Shown here piece after piece: positions 1 through 5,779 of a DNA stretch of 6,586 bases (within the stretch, counting starts at the first letter, position 1; the number at the start of each line of letters is the position of its first letter). The position numbers and the translations under genes are program-made. The notes beneath the pieces were generated by a model. It saw only the letters and a list, made by a program, of their open reading frames with translations. It ran no database searches and was not told the DNA's origin. The DNA is taken from positions 1 to 6,586 of the forward strand of contig CAMLRG010000263.1 in NCBI GenBank assembly GCA_946482335.1. The letters are read 5' to 3'. Origin of the DNA: an uncultured Duganella sp. (GTDB lineage: Bacteria > Pseudomonadota > Gammaproteobacteria > Burkholderiales > Burkholderiaceae).

Positions 1-1
1 C

Positions 2-955
2 GGTGACCAGGATCAGGCCGTCGGGACGCGCGATCATCAGCTTCAGCACGTCCAGTTCGTGCTCGGCCAGGCCAAGGTTTTCCAGCGGAACGATGCCCTT
101 CTGGCGGTCCAGCACGCGCAGCACGATGTTTTCGCCGTGCGTGGTGGACTGGGTGCTGGCGCGGAAGTCGATCTGGCGGCCGGAAAACTGGATCGAGATG
201 CGGCCATCCTGCGGGGCGCGCGTTTCGGCGATGTTCATCTGGCTGATCACTTTGAGCCGCACCGCCATGGCGGGCCAGTAAGAGCGGTGCAGGCTGCGGA
301 TCTGGCGCAGGATGCCGTCGATGCGGTAGCGGATGCGCAGGAAGCTGTGCTCGGGCTCGAAGTGGATGTCCGACGCGCCATTCTGCACCGCATCGGCCAG
401 CAGGGCGTCGATCAGGCGCACCATAGGCTGGCTGTATTCGTCGGAGGCGGCATCGAGCGCCACTTCGCCCGTTTCGATTTCGTGCAGGATGCCATCGATC
501 GACAGTTCGAAGCCGTAATAATGGTCGATGGCGTGCGCGATGTCGGAATCGTTGACCAGCAGCGGCACCAGGGTGATGCCCTTGACCAGCATGGCGCTGA
601 TCTGGTCCAGCGCCACGATATTGGTGGTGTCGGACATGGCCAGCACCAGTTCGTCGGTGGCGCGCTCGTAGACGATCGGGAAGACGCGGTAGCGCTTGGC
701 CACTTCCTTGGGGATGAGCTTGAGCGCCAGCGCGTCCACCACCAGGCTTTTCAGGTCGGCGGAGCGGGTGTTGAGATTCTCGCTGAGCGCCTCGCGCATG
801 GTCGCTTCGGTGACGAAGCCGAGCGAGATCAGCAACTTGCCGAGGGGGTCGTTGCTGCGTTTTTGCTCGGTCAGTGCGATCCGGAGCTGGTCTTGGCTGA
901 TGACGCCTTTCTGGATCAGCAGTTTGCCGAGCGGGATTTTCTGCGTGTCGGCCAT
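2..955 (-). CDS. GspE/PilB-family assembly ATPase with N-terminal MshEN-type domain (3' part missing)
   Basis: Predicted cytoplasmic hexameric ATPase that powers polymerisation of pilins or pseudopilins. The frame is open from ATG at 955 to the left window edge, giving 318 codons and no stop. Residues 8-60 form two MshEN-like repeats (PLGKLLIQKG and PLGKLLISLG). The GspE N2 region follows, with QPMVRLIDALL at 177-186, the family motif GASDIHFEP at 193-201, RIDG at 211-214, RAPQDGR at 246-252 and GENIVLRVLD at 274-283. The sequence stops at PDGLILVT, exactly where the Walker A (GPTGSGKT in the family) should begin, so the catalytic half lies outside. It starts 6 nt after the mshN-type stop, with no strong Shine-Dalgarno, so translational coupling is likely. 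Position after mshN is where Vibrio carries mshE, but the other ATPase in this window resembles MshE more closely, so I leave the symbol blank. In both repeats the leading Arg/Lys is Pro, and the closing Gln of repeat 2 is Asn. Confidence 0.93.
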   Translation of the reverse strand, partial: MADTQKIPLGKLLIQKGVISQDQLRIALTEQKRSNDPLGKLLISLGFVTEATMREALSENLNTRSADLKSLVVDALALKLIPKEVAKRYRVFPIVYERATDELVLAMSDTTNIVALDQISAMLVKGITLVPLLVNDSDIAHAIDHYYGFELSIDGILHEIETGEVALDAASDEYSQPMVRLIDALLADAVQNGASDIHFEPEHSFLRIRYRIDGILRQIRSLHRSYWPAMAVRLKVISQMNIAETRAPQDGRISIQFSGRQIDFRASTQSTTHGENIVLRVLDRQKGIVPLENLGLAEHELDVLKLMIARPDGLILVT

Positions 956-961
956 TGTGCT

Positions 962-2911
962 TTATTGTGGCGGCGTTTCGAGTGCTTGCAATCGCTTGCG
1001 GACGGCGTCGGGATTGAAGGCGGGCGGACTGGTTTGCGCCAGCTCCAGCGCGCGGCGGTAATAGGTTTGCGCCAGGCGTGCCTGGTTCAGGCGGTCGAGG
1101 CCCACGGCCAGGTTGAAGGCATAGTCGGCGTTGTCGGGCATGGCGGAAAAGGCGCGGAAATAGCTTTGCTGGGCCTCCGCCCAGCGGCCCTGGCGCGCGT
1201 ACAGGTTGCCAAGGGCGAATTGCACCGGGCCGGAGTCGGGATGCTGCCTTGCCAGCCCGCGCAGCTTGACCTCGTTCGTTTGCAGGTCGCCAGGGTGCAG
1301 TTCGGCCAGGCCGGCCAGCGCTTCGGGATCGTTCGGGTTCACTTCCAGCAGGCGCAGGTAATTGCCCGATGCCTGGTGCCCATCGTGCTCGCGCAGCGCA
1401 ACGGCGGCCGAGCCGAGCAGGGCATCGCGGTTGTTGGGGTCCTGCAGCAAGGCCTGGTCGTAATGCTGGCGCGCGCCAGCCAGGTCACCCGCCTTGAGCG
1501 CGTTGTAGCCGTTTTGCACGGCGGGCGCCACCTGCGCCGCCGCCGTCCCGCGCACGAAGCGCACGTCGCCATTTTCGCCCACCGCAGTCTGCAGCCTGTC
1601 TTCGTGGCCGGCGCCATTGGCGCGGTTCGCTGCCGTTGCGCTGCGTGTTGCCTGGCTGCTGCGTCCGTTTGCCGATTGTTGCCTCGACGCGTGACGGCCG
1701 GCAGCCTGTGGCGGCCGCTCCGGCCGCATCGCATCGGCGGTACCGCCCTGCCTGGCGGGGCGCTCCGGTTCGGCCGGGACATTGCCGGCCGCCGCTGGCT
1801 GGGGTGCCGGGGGCGCGCCGGCGGACGATGGCGGTGGCACGCCTTCCGTCCGTGCCAGTTGGGCGGCGCGCTCGGCGGCGTCGCGCATGGCTTCCGCACG
1901 GATGGCCGGATCGGGAATGGCGGCCAACTGTTCGGGCGTCGGGATCGTGACGTTTGCCTGTGGCTTGCTGGCGGGCGCCGGCGCCGCGCCTGCCTGGGGG
2001 GCGGTGTGCGCGGCGGCGGCTTCGCCTATGCCGGCGCCGACCAGCATGCCGCCGCCTGCCATGGCGCCGCCGGCAGGCGTGCCTGCCGGCGCGGCAGCAT
2101 CGCCGCCCGCTGCGGGCGTTGCGCCCGGCACGCCCGGCGACAACGCGGGATCGCCGGCGGGCGCGGTGACGTAAGGGGCCACCGGTATCGCGGCGCCCTG
2201 GCTTGCGCCGGCCGGCGCGCCCTGGGCCGATCCCGGTGCCGGCATCGGCACCATGGGCAAACGCGCCCCAGGGCCAGGTCCGGATAGCGCGCGCCAATAA
2301 ATGAACGCAAAGACAGCCAGCAATGCCGCCAGCGCGCCCGCCAGTACCATCAGGCGCCGCTGGGATGAAGCAATGGCACGCGGCAAGCCGGCCGGCCTTG
2401 CACCCTCAGCGCGCACGCCACGGGCGTCCTGGCGCCGGAAATCGCGCTCACCGCCGCGGGCACTGGCCCGGCCGACATCCCAGGCATCGCCAGCCGCGTG
2501 CGAACCTCCACTCGAGGCGGTGGGATCGCGCGGCGTGTGCGGTCCTGCCGCGCGTGCCGCATCCGGCTCGGCTGGAGGGGCCGCGGCTGGCGCGCGCGTG
2601 GCGGCGCCCGGACTGGGGCCCGCGCCAGGGGCCGGGCTGGCCGGCGTATGGCGCACCGCTTCATGGCGCGCCTGTGGCGGTACCGGATCATGGATGGCTT
2701 CCTGGGCCGCAATGACCGGTGGCTCGTTGTCGAGCGGCTCGAGGCGCCACGCGTCCGGCATCACGGAGAATGCCGGTCCGCCCTCCATTGGCGGCGGCAA
2801 AGGCACGGCGTCCTGGCCGAATTGCGGCTCTTCGTGCTCGTGCGCCGGATCATGTCCATTCTGCGAACGGGCGCGTTCGGCCTTGCGCAAGGCTTGCATG
2901 AGCAAGCTCAT
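962..2911 (-). CDS. mshN: MshN-type membrane-anchored TPR protein of pilus assembly
   Basis: Predicted inner-membrane protein, 649 aa, with a periplasmic TPR domain, probably a scaffold in the pilus assembly complex. It begins MSLLMQALRKAERAR, a short amphipathic N-terminus. A roughly 165-residue Pro/Ala/charged region follows, then one membrane segment at about 187-205 (LMVLAGALAALLAVFAFIYW), then a low-complexity Ala/Gly/Pro linker at about 211-455. The C-terminus has TPR-like units at about 462-495, 496-528, 561-594 and 595-628, with NALKAGDLAGARQHYDQAL and LYARQGRWAEAQQSYFRAF the clearest. The ATG overlaps the mshL stop as ATGA and is preceded by GGGGGA; an in-frame ATG at codon 5 is a less likely start. 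The name rests on architecture and on position between mshL and an assembly ATPase. Linkers evolve fast, so only the N-terminus, membrane segment and TPRs carry the assignment. Residue composition of the linker is extreme but the frame is intact. Confidence 0.85.
   Translation of the reverse strand: MSLLMQALRKAERARSQNGHDPAHEHEEPQFGQDAVPLPPPMEGGPAFSVMPDAWRLEPLDNEPPVIAAQEAIHDPVPPQARHEAVRHTPASPAPGAGPSPGAATRAPAAAPPAEPDAARAAGPHTPRDPTASSGGSHAAGDAWDVGRASARGGERDFRRQDARGVRAEGARPAGLPRAIASSQRRLMVLAGALAALLAVFAFIYWRALSGPGPGARLPMVPMPAPGSAQGAPAGASQGAAIPVAPYVTAPAGDPALSPGVPGATPAAGGDAAAPAGTPAGGAMAGGGMLVGAGIGEAAAAHTAPQAGAAPAPASKPQANVTIPTPEQLAAIPDPAIRAEAMRDAAERAAQLARTEGVPPPSSAGAPPAPQPAAAGNVPAEPERPARQGGTADAMRPERPPQAAGRHASRQQSANGRSSQATRSATAANRANGAGHEDRLQTAVGENGDVRFVRGTAAAQVAPAVQNGYNALKAGDLAGARQHYDQALLQDPNNRDALLGSAAVALREHDGHQASGNYLRLLEVNPNDPEALAGLAELHPGDLQTNEVKLRGLARQHPDSGPVQFALGNLYARQGRWAEAQQSYFRAFSAMPDNADYAFNLAVGLDRLNQARLAQTYYRRALELAQTSPPAFNPDAVRKRLQALETPPQ
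2068..2091. repeat. Perfect 11-bp inverted repeat within mshN linker
   Basis: CGCCGGCAGGC at 2068-2078 is followed by GT and its exact reverse complement at 2081-2091. It lies inside codons of the Ala/Gly/Pro linker. It could fold in the mRNA, but the T-tract of an intrinsic terminator is missing, and GC-rich Ala/Gly/Pro codons readily make such palindromes. Confidence 0.5.
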
Positions 2912-4719
2912 AGATCCCCCGCCGGCCGCGCGGGCACAAGGTAGCGGTAGTCGCGGAAATCGCCGGTCAGGCTGGCATCCTTCACCACAATGGGCCGCAG
3001 GAAGATCACCAGTTCCGTCTTCCTGGCCGACTCGTTACGGTACGAGAAAACGTCGCCAAGCACGGGCACTGAACTGAGAAGCGGGATGCCGTCCTTCTTG
3101 TTGTCGACGGAATCCTGCATCAGCCCGCCCATTACCGCCACCTGGCCGCTCTGCACCTTGAGGATGGATTCCAGCTCGCGCGCCTGGATCACGGGCACGC
3201 GGCTGTCCACATTCAGCTTGCGCAATTCCGGATTCGGGTCGACCACGTAGTCGACAATGCGGGTGATGGTTGGCCGCACATTGAGCGTCACTTCATCCTC
3301 GGCCGAGATTTGCGGCGTCACGCTCATGACGAAGCCGACCGGCACCGTCTCGACCTTGGATTCATAGGTGGCCGGCGTGGCGATGGTGCCGGTGGAAGTC
3401 AGCACGGCCGGCGTCACCTTGAGGGTGAAGAAGATGCTGTTGTCCACCACCTTCAGCAAGGCGGTCTGGTTGTTCAGGACGCTGATTTTCGGGCTGCTCA
3501 AGACCTTCACTTTGCCGAACGATTCCAGCAACTGGATGGTGGCGCTGATATTGCCGAACCGTGTGACCGGATTGGAATAGTCGAAAATGAAGAAGCCAGG
3601 CGTGCTGAGCGGATTGACGCCGGAAGGCAAGGGCGCCGTCCCCACCTGGCCCTGGCCCAGTCTGCTGTTGCCGTTGATGCGCGACCAGTTGATCCCTTGC
3701 TGGTATTGGTCGCTCAGCGTCACCTCGATGATGGTGGCTTCGATCAGCACCTGGCGCTTGACGGTGGACATGATGATGTCCAGGAATTCCTGCACCTTTT
3801 CATGCTGCCTGCTGGTGGCGCGCACCGAAAGCAGCCCGCCCTCGGGGTTGGCGATCACGGAGGGCGAACCGCGCGCCTGGCCAGGAGCCGCCGCGCCGAA
3901 TGCGGTATTCGCCGCCGGGCCGCCAACGGGTGCGCGGACCTGCGCTGCCGCAGCCTGCGCGCCCGGATAGCCCGCATCGGGCGCGCCCGGGCTGGCCGCC
4001 TGGACTTGCTGCAGCATGGCACTGGCCTGCTCGCGCATTTGCGCCAGAGGGTCGGTCAAGGGATCGTTCAGCGTGGTGGGCCGCAGCATGTCGCGGACAT
4101 TTTTCTCCAGGCTGTACCAGAAATTGTTGTCCGAGCGGTTGGCCACGGACGTGGTCGAATTGTTGGTGCCGCCGCCGAGCGACAGGCTGGCCGTCGGCAC
4201 CGGATTCGATGGCGTGCCGCCGGCCGCCGATCCGCCGGTGGTCGAGATCTGCGTCGCGATACTCACGCTGCTGTTGGTGCTGCGCGCGATATTGACGTAG
4301 TCCACCTTGTAATGGTTCCAGTAAGGCTGGTCCGGCAGCACCACCAGGTTATTCCCTTGCAGCTCATAGCGCATGTCGACCTGTTTGCCGATCCGCGACA
4401 GCAGCTGCGGCAAGGTCTGGTCGAGCGCATTGAGCGTCACGGTTCCTTCAATGGCGGGATGGACGTCGACGTTCAAGCCGGCATCGCGGGCCAATGCGAA
4501 CAGCACCGATTGCACCGGCACGCGGTGGACTGAAACGCTATAGGTTTCCTGCCGCGCTGCGGGGCGTGGCGGAGGCGGCGCTGCGCTTTGCTGCACCGGT
4601 TCGGGGATTGCACCGGGTGGCGTGGTGGCGTCGGCAATATGGGTCGGCGACAAGGGGAGCTTCGGTGCCGCGCAAGCTCCGAGCAGGACGCATAACAGGG
4701 TAGCCGCAAGGTTCTTCAT
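2908..4719 (-). CDS. mshL: MshL, outer-membrane secretin lipoprotein of MSHA-type pilus
   Basis: Secretin that should assemble as a multimeric ring in the outer membrane and let the pilus pass; 603 aa. ATG at 4719 gives a lipoprotein signal peptide MKNLAATLLCVLLGAC with lipobox LGA-C and the lipidated Cys at residue 16; the longer TTG start at 4740 would put seven extra residues before this signal and overlap mshM. Residues 58-128 look like an STN / secretin short domain (VPVQSVLFALARDAGLNVDV, then the TLPQLLSRIGKQVDMRYEL stretch). A Gln/Ala/Gly/Pro-rich segment lies at about 235-290. The secretin core follows: KRQVLIEATIIEVTLSDQYQ at 321-340, VKVLSSPKISVLNNQTALLK at 404-423, VPVGFVMSVTPQIS at 459-472, and the family's closing signature GIPLLSSVPVLGDVF at 544-558 with TELVIFLRPIVV at 568-579. 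It sits 2 nt after mshM and overlaps the next gene by 4 nt. GspD/PilQ are relatives; length, lipobox and neighbours favour MshL. Confidence 0.94.
   Translation of the reverse strand: MKNLAATLLCVLLGACAAPKLPLSPTHIADATTPPGAIPEPVQQSAAPPPPRPAARQETYSVSVHRVPVQSVLFALARDAGLNVDVHPAIEGTVTLNALDQTLPQLLSRIGKQVDMRYELQGNNLVVLPDQPYWNHYKVDYVNIARSTNSSVSIATQISTTGGSAAGGTPSNPVPTASLSLGGGTNNSTTSVANRSDNNFWYSLEKNVRDMLRPTTLNDPLTDPLAQMREQASAMLQQVQAASPGAPDAGYPGAQAAAAQVRAPVGGPAANTAFGAAAPGQARGSPSVIANPEGGLLSVRATSRQHEKVQEFLDIIMSTVKRQVLIEATIIEVTLSDQYQQGINWSRINGNSRLGQGQVGTAPLPSGVNPLSTPGFFIFDYSNPVTRFGNISATIQLLESFGKVKVLSSPKISVLNNQTALLKVVDNSIFFTLKVTPAVLTSTGTIATPATYESKVETVPVGFVMSVTPQISAEDEVTLNVRPTITRIVDYVVDPNPELRKLNVDSRVPVIQARELESILKVQSGQVAVMGGLMQDSVDNKKDGIPLLSSVPVLGDVFSYRNESARKTELVIFLRPIVVKDASLTGDFRDYRYLVPARPAGDL
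2915..2920 (-). promoter_or_regulatory. Ribosome binding site of mshN inside the mshL end
   Basis: On the minus strand GGGGGA lies 3 nt before ATG 2911, within the last codons of mshL. The close spacing together with the ATGA stop/start overlap points to translational coupling of the two genes. Confidence 0.5.
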
Positions 4720-4721
4720 GC

Positions 4722-5600
4722 TTATCGCCGCGGGAAACAAGTTGCCAGGAGTCTATCGAAAACGATCATACTGCGATTGCCCAGCACTGCCGCGCACGAA
4801 TAGCGGCTGTCCTCGATGGCTTGCCGTACGTGGTAGGAATTTACATATGGCAAGTCATCAGCGAAGGCTGCCATCAGCGATTTGTCTGCCAGCACGTTGA
4901 TGCGGCGGACAATGCCTTGCGAGCTGCGGGCGATCAGCTTGACCGCGCCGCGGCTGAACAGTTCCGGCCCGTGGTAGCCGGCCGCACGCAACCGGTGCGA
5001 CAGGAAGTAGGGGATCTGGTCGCGCGGCATGGGCGGCACATTGAAGCTGTGCGTGATCCGTTCGCGCAATTGGCGCATGCGCGGCAGGGACAGGTGTTCG
5101 TCCAGTTCCGGCTGGCCGAACAGGACGATCTGCAGCAGCTTGCTGCTGGCCGTTTCCAGGTTGGTCAGCAGGCGTACTTCTTCCAGGGTGTCGAGCGGCA
5201 TGGCTTGCGCTTCCTCGACCAGCAACACGACGCGCCGGCCGGCCGCGTGGCGCGCAATCAGCTCGGCATGCAGGGCGCGCACGACCTCATCGGAACGGCG
5301 GCCGCCGGTATCGAGCCCTAGATCGGCAGCAATGGCGTGCAGGACTTCCTGCGGCCCCAGGGTCGGATTGACGAGGTAGAGCACGTCGACGCCGCGCGGC
5401 AGGCGCGCTTCCAGCATGCGGCACAACATGGTCTTGCCGCATCCAACCTCGCCGGTCACCTTGACGATACCTTCGCCCTGGGTGACGGCGTAAAGCAGGG
5501 CAGACAGGATCTCCCCGCGCGTATTCCCGCCATAGAAGAAGGCAGGGTTCGGCGTAATGCCGAAAGGGGCCTCGTGCAGGCCAAAATGTTGATGGTACAT
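4722..5600 (-). CDS. mshM: MshM, ExeA/GspA-like AAA+ ATPase
   Basis: Predicted cytoplasmic AAA ATPase of the ExeA/GspA group, 292 aa, thought to assist secretin or pilus assembly. The N-terminus MYHQHFGLHEAPFGITPNPAFF is the usual family opening, which is why I start at ATG 5600 and not at the in-frame GTG at 5681 that adds 27 unconserved residues. Walker A is GEVGCGKT at 50-57. Walker B is VVLLVEEAQ at 124-132, with Glu where the family usually has Asp (DEAQ). A conserved LQIVLFGQPEL stretch lies at 156-166, and arginine-rich RQLRERI at 176-182 is a likely arginine-finger region. The C-terminal part (about 195-262) is the helical lid, including LSHRLRAAGY and RRINVLADKSLMAAF. No membrane segment or peptidoglycan-binding domain is seen, unlike full-length ExeA. 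It is the first gene of the leftward operon; no strong Shine-Dalgarno precedes the ATG. Confidence 0.9.
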   Translation of the reverse strand: MYHQHFGLHEAPFGITPNPAFFYGGNTRGEILSALLYAVTQGEGIVKVTGEVGCGKTMLCRMLEARLPRGVDVLYLVNPTLGPQEVLHAIAADLGLDTGGRRSDEVVRALHAELIARHAAGRRVVLLVEEAQAMPLDTLEEVRLLTNLETASSKLLQIVLFGQPELDEHLSLPRMRQLRERITHSFNVPPMPRDQIPYFLSHRLRAAGYHGPELFSRGAVKLIARSSQGIVRRINVLADKSLMAAFADDLPYVNSYHVRQAIEDSRYSCAAVLGNRSMIVFDRLLATCFPRR

Positions 5601-5730
5601 GGCGGCGTGCAGGCATTCGGTGGACGGTTTGGGCCCTGCAATTGGATCACGTATCGCAAGAATCCGTCGCCCGTCAGCCACGCCCGCCGTGTGTGGTGAA
5701 ACTATTAACGCCTTTTGCTAGGCTTGCACG

Positions 5731-5747
5731 ATACATTCGCATACAAT
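5731..5747 (+). repeat. Two ATACAWT direct repeats, 10 bp apart (possible operator)
   Basis: ATACATT at 5731-5737 and ATACAAT at 5741-5747 are direct repeats on the same face of the helix, inside the divergent promoter region and overlapping the candidate -10 of the rightward gene. An activator or repressor that binds in tandem could use them. The repeat is short and AT-rich, so chance is possible; function is inference. Confidence 0.3.
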
Positions 5748-5767
5748 GCCAGCGACTATATGGATTC

Positions 5768-5778
5768 GGGGAAGAGGG
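5768..5778 (+). promoter_or_regulatory. Ribosome binding site of mshE
   Basis: GGGGAAGAGGG immediately precedes ATG 5780. Its GGGGAAG part sits at a usable distance from the start and supports this ATG. There is no in-frame upstream ATG nearby; the ATG at 5760 is in another frame. Confidence 0.6.
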
Positions 5779-5779
5779 C

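Larger units (their letters stand above)
5601..5779. promoter_or_regulatory. Divergent intergenic region between mshM and mshE
   Basis: This 179-nt gap is the only real noncoding stretch and must hold the promoters of both divergent units. On the + strand TACAAT at 5742-5747 is a 5/6 match to a sigma70 -10 box and would give a leader of about 26 nt, but no convincing -35 lies at 15-18 bp spacing (TTGCTA at 5715-5720 is 21 bp away). On the - strand no clear pair was found. The stretch 5701-5760 is AT-richer than the rest of the window, as expected for promoter DNA. Two copies of ATACAWT, at 5731 and 5741, are one helical turn apart and overlap the -10 candidate. Confidence 0.5.

Noticed and set aside
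2068..2091. Inverted repeat as an intrinsic terminator
   Set aside because: It lies in mid-gene, has almost no loop and is not followed by a T-tract on either strand.
59..2287. 742-codon open frame on the + strand
   Set aside because: It lies antisense to two well-supported genes, spans their junction, and encodes an Arg/Gly/Ala-rich protein without domains; a shadow of high-GC coding DNA.
3310..4533. 407-codon open frame on the + strand
   Set aside because: Antisense to mshL, His/Arg/Gly-rich with no recognisable domain; the mirror of GC-rich third positions.
4821..5321. 166-codon + strand frame antisense to mshM
   Set aside because: No start signal or recognisable domain, and fully covered by the conserved AAA ATPase on the other strand.
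5601..5681. N-terminal extension of mshM from GTG 5681
   Set aside because: The 27 added residues show no family resemblance, while MYHQHFGL at ATG 5600 is the usual family start.
5722..5745. Possible sigma54 promoter around TTGCACG-ATACATTCGC
   Set aside because: The GG and GC dinucleotides are not at the required -24/-12 spacing and the TTGC element is broken.
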